Part shown: piece by piece, positions 35,693 through 43,653 of the stretch
Layout of the letters: every line of letters begins with the position of its first letter
Position numbering within the stretch: position 1 is the first letter of the stretch
Assembly: GCA_003138855.1 (NCBI GenBank)
Contig: PLHF01000112.1
Location: 28,094 to 74,069, forward strand
From: Acidimicrobiaceae bacterium
GTDB lineage: Bacteria; Actinomycetota; Acidimicrobiia; Acidimicrobiales; RAAP-2
Direction: 5' to 3'
Length of the DNA stretch: 45,976 bases
The notes under the pieces: model-generated
The model's database searches: none
Told to the model about the DNA's origin: nothing
The model's input: only the letters and a program-made list of their open reading frames with translations
Made by a program: the position numbers and the translations under genes

Positions 35693-36297
35693 GCGGTCCC
35701 AAGGGGACCGGACCCCGGCGACCTGACGATGACCGGTCCCAGCGCGAGCACATGCTTGCCGGCGACCTCTATCGCGCAGACGACCCCGAACTCGTGGTGG
35801 CGCGCCTTCGGGCCAACCGGCTGATCGACCGGCTCAACAGCGCCCCGGCCGGGGACACGGACGGACAACGTCGCATCCTCGGCGCTCTACTCGGCTCCCT
35901 GGGCGCCGGAAGTGAGATCCGTCCGCCGCTGTACTGCGACTACGGCTCATCCCTCCACGTAGGCACGAGGACCTTCATCAACTTCGGGCTGATGGCGCTC
36001 GACGTGGCACCGATCACGATCGGAGACGATGTACAGATCGGTCCGAACGTCCAGCTCCTGACGCCGACCCACCCCATGGACGCCGACCTGCGCCGAGCCA
36101 AGTGGGAAGCGGCAGAGCCGATCACCCTGGCCGACAACGTATGGCTCGGCGGGGGCGTCATCGTGCTTCCCGGCGTCACCGTCGGGGCGAACACGGTTGT
36201 CGGAGCGGGCGCGGTCGTGACCAGGGACCTCCCCGGGGACGTGGTCGCCGTGGGCAACCCTGCCCGGGTCATCCGCACGGGGCGGGAACAGCCGTAG
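35689..36297 (+). CDS. Hexapeptide-repeat sugar O-acetyltransferase (LacA/Maa type)
   Basis: A 202-residue left-handed beta-helix acetyltransferase: N-terminal MLAGDLYRADDPELVVAR, the PPLYCDYG block, the catalytic His in TPTHPMDADLR, and repeats ending in WLGGGVIVLPGVTVG and GNPARVIR. It moves acetyl from CoA to a sugar or similar hydroxyl and acts as a trimer. ATG 35689 overlaps the hydroxylase stop (ATGA), so the two are probably made together, which hints at acetylation of a polar or lipid-linked product of that enzyme. This functional link is inference. Confidence 0.88.
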   Translation: MSGPKGTGPRRPDDDRSQREHMLAGDLYRADDPELVVARLRANRLIDRLNSAPAGDTDGQRRILGALLGSLGAGSEIRPPLYCDYGSSLHVGTRTFINFGLMALDVAPITIGDDVQIGPNVQLLTPTHPMDADLRRAKWEAAEPITLADNVWLGGGVIVLPGVTVGANTVVGAGAVVTRDLPGDVVAVGNPARVIRTGREQP

Positions 36298-36371
36298 GCG
36301 TTAGGGCCGGGGCCACCGCCGCAGGCGTCGCGACCGGTCCCGTCGTACCGGTTGTGCATCGGTCGGCCGGG

Positions 36372-36377
36372 TAGCGT
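36372..36377 (+). promoter_or_regulatory. -10 hexamer TAGCGT, leaderless-type
   Basis: TAGCGT is followed by 7 nt and then ATG 36385. Confidence 0.5.
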
Positions 36378-36384
36378 CCCACCC

Positions 36385-37272
36385 ATGCGCCTGAGCACGT
36401 TGATCCTCCCCATCGACCGGTGGGCGGACGGACGGCGGACCTGGCGCAGGGCCGAGGAGCTGGGCTTCCACGCCGCCTACACGTATGACCATCTGTCCTG
36501 GCGCAGCTTCCGGAACCGTCCGTGGTTCGGGGCGATCCCGACCCTCGCCGCGGCGGCCGGCGTCACCGAGCGCATGCGGCTCGGGACCTTGGTGGCCTCA
36601 CCGAACTTCCGGCATCCGGTCACGCTGGCCAAGGAGCTGATGTCGCTGGACGACATCAGCGGGGGACGCCTCACCGTCGGCATCGGGTCGGGCGGGGTCG
36701 GGTTCGACGCCTCCGTCCTGGGGCAGGTGGAATGGTCGCCGACGGAGCGGGCCGACCGCTTTGGCGAGTTCGTGGCGCTCCTGGACCGACTGCTGACCCA
36801 GACCTCGACCACCGAACACGGGGAGCACTACTCAGCAGTCGAGGCCCGGATGATCCCCGGCTGCGTGCAGCAGCCGAGGGCGCCCTTCTTCGTCGCTGCC
36901 GCCGGGCGGCGCGGGATGGAGCTGGCTGCTGCGTTCGGCCAGGGGTGGGTCACCTACGGCGACCCGCACGGTCCGGCCGACATACCGGCCGCGGATGCTC
37001 CCGAGGTGATCAGGGCGCAGCTGGAGGTACTCGAGACCGCCTGCGCTCGACAGGGGCGCGAGTACCACATGATCGACAAAGTGCTGCTCCTGGGTTCGAC
37101 CGCCGAGCAACCCCTCGCCTCGCTCGATGCCTTCGTCGACTGGGCCGGCACCTACCGGGCGCTCGGGATCACCGAGGCCGTCATCCACTGGCCCGTGCCC
37201 GACACAGAGCTTGCCAACGACATCGATGTGTTCGAGCAGATCGCCACCGAGGGCCTGGCCCAACTGTCGTGA
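36385..37272 (+). CDS. LLM-class flavin/F420-dependent oxidoreductase
   Basis: Luciferase-like TIM-barrel oxidoreductase (295 aa). The blocks AEELGFHAAYTYDHLSW, ERMRLGTLVASPNFRHPVTLAKELMSLDDISGGRLTVGIGSGG (spread over about 60-105) and FVAAAGRRGMELAA are typical of the F420-using branch common in actinobacteria. It moves hydride between F420 (or FMN) and an unknown substrate. The start follows a TAGCGT -10 by 7 nt. Its stop overlaps a GTG (GTGA, 37269-37272) that appears to begin the next, now frameshifted, reading frame. Confidence 0.88.
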   Translation: MRLSTLILPIDRWADGRRTWRRAEELGFHAAYTYDHLSWRSFRNRPWFGAIPTLAAAAGVTERMRLGTLVASPNFRHPVTLAKELMSLDDISGGRLTVGIGSGGVGFDASVLGQVEWSPTERADRFGEFVALLDRLLTQTSTTEHGEHYSAVEARMIPGCVQQPRAPFFVAAAGRRGMELAAAFGQGWVTYGDPHGPADIPAADAPEVIRAQLEVLETACARQGREYHMIDKVLLLGSTAEQPLASLDAFVDWAGTYRALGITEAVIHWPVPDTELANDIDVFEQIATEGLAQLS

Positions 37273-37680
37273 CCACTGAGGCCCGTCCTTGACGAGGTCA
37301 ATCCGCAGCTTTCCGCTTACAAGAACATTGTGAACGTAGCGAGGCAGCAGAGTGGCCCCGACAAGACGCCTCTCGACTCTGCCCTTACGGCCTTCGGACC
37401 CCTTTTCTTCAATGACATGGTCCTCGCTTGGGACAACTACTTCTGCCCCGGGAGCAGGACGCTTGAACAGAAGGATGGCAACCCTCTCCGTGAGGTCCGG
37501 GTCCTATGCAACTCGATCATGCAGAACAACAACATCGTGTGTGCGGATAGGACGATGAAGTTCGATCCGGCCAAGTCGGTCCTGCATCATCAAGGTGGAG
37601 ATGAAATCAAATTGAATGATGAAGGTTGCCTTCTCTCGTACGGGGCCTTCTTTGCGGAGAATGAACGTAGGTATTCGTAG
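37269..37680 (+). pseudogene. Unknown protein coupled to the LLM gene, frameshifted near its start
   Basis: A GTG at 37269 overlaps the LLM stop as GTGA, the coupling seen elsewhere here, but its frame ends after seven codons (TGA 37290-37292). From 37273 another frame is open to the stop at 37680 and reads as ordinary protein from LDEVNPQLSAYKN to AFFAENERRYS. Removing one base in the GGCCCGTCC stretch (about 37279-37288) would join both into about 136 residues. The middle segment KDGNPLREVRVLCNSI looks conserved and reminds me of a small actinobacterial protein family of unknown function. GTG 37330 could give a shorter 116-residue product. Either a decayed gene or a sequence error. Confidence 0.5.
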
Positions 37681-37734
37681 ACTTAGGGCGGCAAGGAGTC
37701 GGGGGAAGCGTAAGGGCGGAACCCACGTTGAAGC

Positions 37735-37881
37735 ATGGCGGGCGAGGAGCACCTGGACGGCTTCGACATCGTCGATGCGCCCGACCTCGGCGCCGCGCTC
37801 GAATAGGGCCGAACGGTCGCCCGGGCGGCCACGCTCCCGATCGAGGTGCGTCCGATCCAAGACGACGACACTCCACAGTAA
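37735..37881 (+). pseudogene. YCII-related (DGPF) domain remnant with in-frame amber codon
   Basis: The frame from 37735 reads EEHLDGFDIVDAPDLGAALE, then TAG (37804-37806), then GRTVARAATLPIEVRPIQ and a stop at 37879. This is the C-terminal half of a YCII-related domain, in which the pattern is HLGGFxxVEAPDLDxALEWA followed by GxxEVRPV; the TAG takes the place of the expected Trp (TGG). A TGA stands just upstream (37729-37731) and the N-terminal half is not found. YCII-like proteins are small and often linked to ECF sigma factors; none is seen here. The rest of 37681-38088 shows no gene. Confidence 0.5.
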
Positions 37882-38034
37882 CGACTGCCTGCCCGAGGAG
37901 GGTCCAGCTGCGAACTCCGCATGTCCTCCCAGTCGGCGGTTTTTCCAAGTGGACCCACGACCGTCCGGACAACTGCCCCCCAAAAGGCCGGAGCCTCCTC
38001 CCGCTCCGCCTGTGCTCTACGCTCCGTTTGCCCG

Positions 38035-38040
38035 CATAAT
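38035..38040 (+). promoter_or_regulatory. -10 hexamer CATAAT of the DUF2252 gene
   Basis: CATAAT lies 48 bp before ATG 38089 in a local AT-rich patch. No clear -35 is seen. A normal leader with Shine-Dalgarno GGGAGG fits this spacing. Confidence 0.4.
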
Positions 38041-38088
38041 TGTGAGAGCAGCGCAGCTAGAGCGCTCGAAGACGGTCAGGGAGGACCC

Positions 38089-39552
38089 ATGGCGGATCAA
38101 GAGCAGCGGACAGACGGTACGGCCGACGTCGGACTCGCGGTGGAACACCTCTCTCCCCAGGAGCGCGCCGCCCTCGGCAAGGAGGCGCGGGCACGAGCGC
38201 CCCGATCGTCCCAGGCGGAGTTCAGTCCAGCGACTTCGCGCCCGGATCCCGTCGACCTCCTCGAGCGCCAGGCGCGTTCACGGGTGCCCGAGCTGGTCCC
38301 GATCCGCTACGGGCGGATGCTCGTCTCGCCGTTCGCCTTCTTCCGCGGTGCGGCACTGGTCATGGCGTCCGATCTGGCGCCGACGCCACGTTCGGGATTG
38401 CAGGCACAGATCTGCGGCGACGCCCACCTGAGCAACTTCGGCGTGTTCGCATCCCCGGAACGCACGTTGATGTTCGACGTCAACGACTTCGACGAGACCC
38501 TGCCCGGTCCCTGGGAGTGGGATGTCAAGCGCCTGGCCGCCAGCGTGGTCATCGCCGCGCGGGACCGCGAGTTCACCGCGAAGGAGGCGAGGACGGCTGC
38601 GATCGAGGTCGGGACAAGCTACCGACGGGAGATGAACCGTCTCGCCGGGCTCACCAACCTGGACGTCTGGTACTCCCGCATCGACGTGGCCGAGCTGCTC
38701 GCCGAGCTCGAGGCGCAGGCCGGCTCCACCCGGTCGAAGGCCGACAAGCGGATGGCCTCCCGCACCAGCAAGATACTGACCAAGGCCCGGACCCATGACA
38801 GCATGCAGGCCCTGGACAAGCTCACCCACGTGGTCGACGGTCAGCGCCGGATCATCAGCGACCCGCCCCTGGTCGTCCCCACCGAGGAGCTGTTCCCGCA
38901 GTTCGAGAGCGACGCGCTGCTCGAGTCACTCCATCGGCTGCTACGAAGCTACCGCCGGACTCTGCAGACCGACCGCCGCCACCTGATCGAGCAATTCGAG
39001 CTCCTCGAGATGGCCCGCAAGGTGGTCGGGGTGGGAAGCGTTGGCACCCGGGCGTGGATCCTGCTCCTCGTCGGCCGTGACAACGACGATCCCTTGTTCC
39101 TCCAGGCCAAGGAGGCCGAAGCGTCCGTCTTGGAGGAGTTCGTAGGCAAGAGCGGCTACGCCGACCATGGCGAGCGGGTCGTGGCCGGACAGCACCTGAT
39201 GCAGGCGGCCAGCGACATCTTCCTCGGGTGGCAACAAGCCGAGGGCGTGGACGGGGTCACCCGGGACTACTACCTCCGGCAGCTGCGCGACTGGAAGGGC
39301 TCGTTCGCCATCGAGGGGGCGATCCCTCCCGGCCTGGTCAGGTACGCCGGTACGTGTGCCCAGGCGCTGGCCCGGAGCCACGCCCGATCCGGCGACCGCA
39401 TCGCCATCGCCACGTACCTCGGGACCGGGACCACCTTCGACCAGGCCATTGCCGAGTTCGCCGAGACCTACGCCGACCAGAACCAGCGCGACTACGAAGC
39501 CCTCCAGCAGGCCGTTGCCAGCGGACGGGTCAAGGCGGAGACCGGTCTGTAG
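38089..39552 (+). CDS. DUF2252 domain protein
   Basis: A 487-residue soluble protein of the DUF2252 family. It contains VPIRYGRMLVSPFAFFRGAA split around 77-95, CGDAHLSNFGVF, FDVNDFDETLPGPWEWDVKRLAASV, and the late YAGTCAQALARSHARSGD with an aminoglycoside-phosphotransferase-like HxRxGD motif and a DxND-like FDVNDFD. The family has a kinase-like look, but its reaction is not known to me. ATG 38089 has GGGAGG about 6 nt upstream. It is the only clearly intact gene between 37.3 and 40.1 kb. Confidence 0.9.
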   Translation: MADQEQRTDGTADVGLAVEHLSPQERAALGKEARARAPRSSQAEFSPATSRPDPVDLLERQARSRVPELVPIRYGRMLVSPFAFFRGAALVMASDLAPTPRSGLQAQICGDAHLSNFGVFASPERTLMFDVNDFDETLPGPWEWDVKRLAASVVIAARDREFTAKEARTAAIEVGTSYRREMNRLAGLTNLDVWYSRIDVAELLAELEAQAGSTRSKADKRMASRTSKILTKARTHDSMQALDKLTHVVDGQRRIISDPPLVVPTEELFPQFESDALLESLHRLLRSYRRTLQTDRRHLIEQFELLEMARKVVGVGSVGTRAWILLLVGRDNDDPLFLQAKEAEASVLEEFVGKSGYADHGERVVAGQHLMQAASDIFLGWQQAEGVDGVTRDYYLRQLRDWKGSFAIEGAIPPGLVRYAGTCAQALARSHARSGDRIAIATYLGTGTTFDQAIAEFAETYADQNQRDYEALQQAVASGRVKAETGL

Positions 39553-39666
39553 GGACCAGCGCCGGGGAACGGACCGCTCAACGCCTAGTGGGCGCACGAC
39601 GCTGGCGCCGGACACCATATGGCGGTACGGCGATTCGACAGGCGGCCTGAGAGAAGGAGTCGGCAC

Positions 39667-39948
39667 GTGCAATCACCGGAAGCCCGGTCCATCGGACGCC
39701 TCGGCGTACCGGCGTTCGCCGGCACTGTGTCACACGTCGAGAAGGCCCACCTGTTGCTCTCGACCCTCTCGTTCAAGGCGGTGCCGGTCGGCGGCAAGAC
39801 CCTCCGGGGTGTCCACGACGTCATCGCCCGGCCCAGCTATCGGGCCGTGCGGGGGCTCGGCTGCGCGGCAGCACAGAGATCGCCGAGATCCTCCCGCTGG
39901 GAAGCCCTCCTCGGCACCATCACCAATGAAAGGGACCCACCTGGTTGA
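39667..39948 (+). pseudogene. N-terminal remnant resembling an actinobacterial esterase
   Basis: GTG 39667 has AAGGAG 8 nt upstream and starts a frame with VSHVEKAHLLLSTLSF, LRGVHDVIARPSYRAVRGL and EALLGTITN. This recalls the helical region before the hydrolase domain of some actinobacterial esterases, where a YGAVRGV-like segment is followed by GVLGDHL. The DHL-like continuation (HLVDNDTVPAF, from about 39940) is in another frame, and no hydrolase domain follows. It is best seen as a truncated, frameshifted gene, but the family guess is weak. The rest of 39553-40127 holds no intact gene. Confidence 0.35.
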
Positions 39949-40068
39949 CAACGACACGGTCCCGGCGTTCGGGCCAGCCCGTCGAAGCCCTCAGGAGATC
40001 GAAGATCCGACCGGCGCAGGCAGCACGAGGCCTTTCCGACCACCCGACGAGGGCTTCTTCTCTCTGTC

Positions 40069-40084
40069 GGCCCATCAATGGGCC
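40069..40084. promoter_or_regulatory. Inverted repeat upstream of the PRC-barrel gene
   Basis: GGCCCAT-CA-ATGGGCC, a perfect 16-bp palindrome 8 nt before a candidate -10, TAGAGT (40092-40097). It could be an operator for the PRC-barrel gene at 40128. Confidence 0.4.
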
Positions 40085-40127
40085 CGATGGCTAGAGTTCG
40101 ATTGCAACAAAGATGAAAGAGGAACTC

Positions 40128-40484
40128 ATGGACGATGGACGCCCAGTCTCGTATCAAGCCTTGGCAATCGGTACACCTGTTCTCAGTTCATCGGGGACGC
40201 CGTTCGGCGAGGTCAAGCATGTTCTGCAAGTACCTGAGTTGGACCTCTTCGACGGCATTGCAGTCGCCACAAAGCATGGCTTGCGTTTCGTCGATCGAGA
40301 CCAGATCTCTGACATCACCACCACGTTGGTGCGCTGTGCGCTCACGGATGACGAGGTCGCATCTTTACCTGCGCCACGTGGCAGTCTCGTCCTACATCTC
40401 GATGTCGCTCACGACGAGGGACCCTCCCTCACCGCTCGATTCGGGCGCCTATTCGGGCGGCCACACTGGAAAGAACTTGAATAG
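40128..40484 (+). CDS. PRC-barrel domain protein
   Basis: A 118-residue small protein with a PRC-barrel-like domain: LAIGTPVLSSSGTPFGEVKHVL, then LFDGIAVATKHGLRFVDRDQISDI and RCALTDDEVASLP. PRC barrels occur in RimM, photosynthetic reaction centre H and many small actinobacterial proteins of unknown, often stress-linked, roles. A helical tail ends in FGRLFGRPHWKELE. ATG 40128 has GAGG about 6 nt upstream; the ATG at 40113 has no such site. GC is lower than in the left part of the window. Confidence 0.8.
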   Translation: MDDGRPVSYQALAIGTPVLSSSGTPFGEVKHVLQVPELDLFDGIAVATKHGLRFVDRDQISDITTTLVRCALTDDEVASLPAPRGSLVLHLDVAHDEGPSLTARFGRLFGRPHWKELE

Positions 40485-40723
40485 CTTCCGCATTGCCAGA
40501 CACGTCGCACCGTTATCGACGCGGCGATCCGGGACAGAGGTGCTGTGATCCCGCGTCTGTCATGTCGGGACGCCTTCCGGCCTGATTAGAACTCCGCGAT
40601 CGGTGGAAGGCCATTCTGGCTCCCGCGCACAGAGCGGCCGCGCTGCCATGATTTACGACGTCAGGAACCTGCCGTTGCAATTGCCCGCATCAGGCCGACT
40701 ACGTTGAGTTCGATCGGCGATCC
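40485..40723. other. Intergenic stretch, nothing recognised
   Basis: A 239-bp gap between the convergent PRC-barrel and dehydratase genes. No gene, tRNA or clear terminator was found; only very short open frames. Confidence 0.6.
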
Positions 40724-42475
40724 TCAATAGTAGATGGCCGGTTCTGGTGCTCCTCGTCGACCGCGGAGAACCTCGAAGTCACAGCCCCGGTTCGCCTGCA
40801 TGATGTTCTGCTCGAAGAGGGCACCCCAGCCCCGTTCGAATCGAGGCGGAGGCTCTGTCCAGGCCTCACGGCGTGCCACCAGTTCATCAGGACCGATGAT
40901 CAGCTCGAGCCGTCGGCCGGGCACGTCGAGTTCGATGATGTCACCGTCACGGACCAGGGCGAGCGGTCCGCCTACGAAGGACTCTGGTGCGATGTGAAGG
41001 ACCGTCGTCCCGTGGCTCGTCCCGCTCATACGCGCGTCACTTATCCGGACCATGTCGCGCACGCCAAGCTGAATCAGCTTGTACGGCATCGGGAGCATTC
41101 CCCATTCGGGCATCCCGGGGCCACCCCGAGGGCCGGCATTCTGGAGGACGAGTACCGACTCGGCCGTGACATCGAGCTCGGGATCGTTCAATCGACGATC
41201 CAAGTCTTCTCGGTCTTTGAACACTACGGCCGGTCCCCGGTGTTGGCACAGGTCTGGACTCGCCGCGCTGACCTTGATGACGGCACCGTCCGGTGCCAGA
41301 TTGCCGTGTAGCACAGCCAACGCCAGCTGCTGCACTGGATCGTCGAACTGCCTGATCACTTCTGGCTTGAACACGTGTGCCTCGGCGATGTTCTCGCCCA
41401 GTGTGTGACCGTTGACTGTCCGACACGACGTATCAAGATGTTGTCGGACCTGCTGCAGTAAGGCCCGCAGGCCACCAGCCTCGAAGAAGTCCTCCATCAA
41501 GAACTGTCCTGATGGCTCAATGTCGGCCAACACTGGGATCTCCCGAGCAATCTCGTCGAACAGTGACAATGGAACGTCGATCCCTGCCCGCCCAGCGATG
41601 GCTGGGAGGTGGATCGTTGCGTTGGTCGACCCACCGAGGGCCATGGTCGCCACGACTGCGTTGCGAAACGACGCCGGGCTGAGAATCTCCGAGGGCCGCA
41701 GTCCGTCGGTGGCCATGGCAACGGAACGACGACCGGCGGAAGCCGCCAGACGCCTCTGATGAGAGTTGCCAGCTGGAACCGAAGAGGCTCCTGGCATCGT
41801 CATTCCCAGCACTTCAGCGATCGCTGTCATAGTCGATGCGGTTCCCATGACGTTGCACGTGCCCGGCGAGCAGGCATAGCCGTCTTCGATCTCGTACCAA
41901 TCGTCCATCGATATCTCGCCGGCTACCAACTCTTCCGAGTACTTCCAGGCGGTGATGGCAGCACCCAGCCGTTTACCCCGCCAGTTGCCATGCATCATGA
42001 ACCCAGCAGGCACAAAGATCGACGGAATGTCCGCGCTGACTGCGCCCATCAGCAGCGCCGGTGTGGTCTTGTCGCACCCGCCCAAGAGCACCGCCGCATC
42101 CAACGGGTGACAATGCAGCACTTCTTCGGTTTCCATCGCCGCCAGGTTGCGATACAGCATCGTGGTCGGCTTCATCAACGTCTCGCCCAAGGACATCACG
42201 GGGATCTCCAAGGGAAAACCTCCAGCCGACCAGACACCCCACTTGACGGCGTCCGCCACTTCGCGAAGGTGGGCATGGCATGGATTCGCCTCCGACCACG
42301 TCGTCACGATTCCGACGACTGGCTTCCCATCAAAGTCATCAAGCGAGAAACCTGACTGCATCGTTCGACCTCGATGTTCGAACGAGAATGGGCCCTGGCC
42401 GTACCAGCGACTGCTGCGAAGCTGCACCGCCACAGCAGTGGGATCGACAGCTTTGTCGTCCTCGTGAGGTCCCAC
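40724..42475 (-). CDS. IlvD/Edd-family dehydratase, probable sugar-acid dehydratase
   Basis: Fe-S dehydratase (583 aa) of the IlvD/Edd family. Probable cluster ligands are Cys66 (NPCHAHL), Cys134 (GGCDKTTPA) and Cys207 (SPGTCNVMGTAST), with Lys136 and Asp135 beside the second. The N-terminal LRSSRWYGQG and the SARMSGTSHGTTVLHIAPE-like segment (DARMSGTSHGTTVLH, about 500-515) fit the arabinonate/xylonate/gluconate dehydratase branch rather than housekeeping IlvD. It removes water from a sugar acid to give a 2-keto-3-deoxy acid. GTG 42475 is used; GGAGGAGG lies about 13 nt upstream within a hairpin. Codon third positions are less GC-rich than in the left 36 kb, so transfer is possible. No transporter or aldolase is next to it. 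Confidence 0.87.
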   Translation of the reverse strand: MGPHEDDKAVDPTAVAVQLRSSRWYGQGPFSFEHRGRTMQSGFSLDDFDGKPVVGIVTTWSEANPCHAHLREVADAVKWGVWSAGGFPLEIPVMSLGETLMKPTTMLYRNLAAMETEEVLHCHPLDAAVLLGGCDKTTPALLMGAVSADIPSIFVPAGFMMHGNWRGKRLGAAITAWKYSEELVAGEISMDDWYEIEDGYACSPGTCNVMGTASTMTAIAEVLGMTMPGASSVPAGNSHQRRLAASAGRRSVAMATDGLRPSEILSPASFRNAVVATMALGGSTNATIHLPAIAGRAGIDVPLSLFDEIAREIPVLADIEPSGQFLMEDFFEAGGLRALLQQVRQHLDTSCRTVNGHTLGENIAEAHVFKPEVIRQFDDPVQQLALAVLHGNLAPDGAVIKVSAASPDLCQHRGPAVVFKDREDLDRRLNDPELDVTAESVLVLQNAGPRGGPGMPEWGMLPMPYKLIQLGVRDMVRISDARMSGTSHGTTVLHIAPESFVGGPLALVRDGDIIELDVPGRRLELIIGPDELVARREAWTEPPPRFERGWGALFEQNIMQANRGCDFEVLRGRRGAPEPAIYY

Positions 42476-42490
42476 ATGGACCGCCCATCC

Positions 42491-42508
42491 TCCTCCGTGA
42501 GCGGAGGA
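42491..42508 (-). promoter_or_regulatory. Hairpin that includes the Shine-Dalgarno region of the dehydratase gene
   Basis: TCCTCCG, loop TGAG, CGGAGGA (+ strand). In the reverse-strand mRNA one arm is CGGAGGA, so pairing would hide the purine-rich ribosome site ahead of GTG 42475. The gap 42509-42738 holds nothing else clear except an AT-rich GATATATC at 42537-42544. Confidence 0.4.
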
Positions 42509-42738
42509 TCTTCAGCTCAAGACGAGCTAGCCGAACGATATATCACGTCGACCTCGGGCCGCTGAGCGCGGCGCGGGTCGTGGCAGGGAAGCAGATGCAA
42601 GTACCAGAGTCTGCGAGAGACCGTGATACGAGCCACTGAGCCGGCGTTCTAGAGCAGGAGCGCAGTGCCGGAAGCTGTTGAGCAGTGGCTCGACGACTCA
42701 AGAGTCCCCATGTCGGAACGGTTGGTCTTCGTACGCCT

Positions 42739-43062
42739 TCAGGACGCGCTTCGGAGCCTTCCCACCCACGACTCGGAAATGAGTTCCTGGAGCTCGATGG
42801 TGTCAACGGCGCCAAGGTTCACCAGCACCGTTGGATGGCCGTCATAGTGCGGCGTCGTGAAGAACTTCTCGGGATCTGAGGCCAGGAGCAGCTCTCTCTC
42901 GCCCAGGTCAGCGACGAACACGACAATGCCCCCTTCGGCTTCGCTGCGGATCCGCAGGAACCCCTTGTCCTTCACAAGGAACCCCGGAGTGCCGTACCAC
43001 GGCTTCTCCATCGTCTCTGGGAGGGACAGTGCAATACGGCGGACATCATCCTCCGAAGCCAC
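42739..43062 (-). CDS. MmcQ/YjbR family protein
   Basis: A 107-residue protein of the MmcQ/YjbR family: VRRIALSLPETMEKPWYGTPGFLVKDKGFLRI split across residues 7-38, then LASDPEKFFTTPHYDGHPTVLVNL and ESWVGRLR at the end. The CyaY-like fold is often annotated as DNA binding, but its function is uncertain. GTG 43062 follows a TAGCCT -10 by 6 nt. It is on the same strand as the dehydratase, but 263 bp upstream and with its own promoter. Confidence 0.87.
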   Translation of the reverse strand: MASEDDVRRIALSLPETMEKPWYGTPGFLVKDKGFLRIRSEAEGGIVVFVADLGERELLLASDPEKFFTTPHYDGHPTVLVNLGAVDTIELQELISESWVGRLRSAS

Positions 43063-43068
43063 GAAGCC

Positions 43069-43074
43069 AGGCTA
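43069..43074 (-). promoter_or_regulatory. -10 hexamer TAGCCT, leaderless-type
   Basis: Reverse-strand TAGCCT is followed by 6 nt and then GTG 43062. Confidence 0.5.
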
Positions 43075-43172
43075 TCGCTGCTTCGGATCACTTTCCTGCG
43101 CTCACAACCGGTAGGGGGCAGATCGGCCAGACAGCCACAAGGCCGACGAGCCTTGGCGAGTTGGAGCTCTGT

Positions 43173-43529
43173 ATGAGCATTTCCCTCAGCCCTTGTCCGA
43201 TCCTGGAGTCCTTTGTTCGGAATGTCCAAGAGGACTTTCCCAAAGAGGAATCGGTCAAGGTCACTCGATTTGCCCACGCGATTTCACACACGCCATCGGA
43301 GGCTCACTCCCAACGAGCCCGCAAGCGCTTCGAGTGGGCGTTCGAGATGGCGGGCGGCAATAGCCAATCTGATCCGAAATGGCGGGAAATCAAACCTCTT
43401 GGACTTCGAGTTCGGCGCAACAGCCTCTATTTCTTCCTCTTCATCTTGATCTACCAGCTATTCATGTCAACGTTCTCCGTCGTCGGATACGCCCAAGAAA
43501 TTACCCGGAGAAATCGCAGATGGAAGTGA
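43173..43529 (+). CDS. Small single-TM orphan protein
   Basis: A 118-residue protein without a recognised family. A soluble, charged N-terminal part (about 1-78) is followed by one transmembrane helix near 81-100 (NSLYFFLFILIYQLFMSTF) and a basic tail, EITRRNRRWK. GGAG 6 nt before ATG 43173 supports translation. Base composition is near 50% GC, unlike most of the window, which suggests foreign origin or weak coding pressure. It stands alone, divergent from the YjbR gene. Confidence 0.45.
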   Translation: MSISLSPCPILESFVRNVQEDFPKEESVKVTRFAHAISHTPSEAHSQRARKRFEWAFEMAGGNSQSDPKWREIKPLGLRVRRNSLYFFLFILIYQLFMSTFSVVGYAQEITRRNRRWK

Positions 43530-43562
43530 CGAGGAGATCCGGCAGGTGAAGCGCAAGCCCGT

Positions 43563-43583
43563 GGCGAAGCCTGTGGGTTCGCC
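43563..43583. repeat. Inverted repeat 1 (GGCGAA ... TTCGCC)
   Basis: Six-base arms around a 9-nt loop, 34 bp after the orphan gene's stop. It could be a terminator or part of a palindrome cluster. Confidence 0.5.
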
Positions 43584-43625
43584 GACGACCGCATGCCACC
43601 CTCGACGTCAATCGGCCATCGGAGG

Positions 43626-43639
43626 GTCGGCGCGCCGAC
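43626..43639. repeat. Inverted repeat 2 (GTCGGCGCGCCGAC)
   Basis: Perfect 14-bp palindrome without a loop, in the 486-bp non-coding region 43530-44015. Confidence 0.6.
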
Positions 43640-43653
43640 GATGAGGTCGATGA

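Noticed and set aside
37504-37983. Reverse open frame of 159 codons
   Set aside because: Antisense to the YCII remnant, whose forward reading matches a family pattern; the reverse reading matches nothing known.
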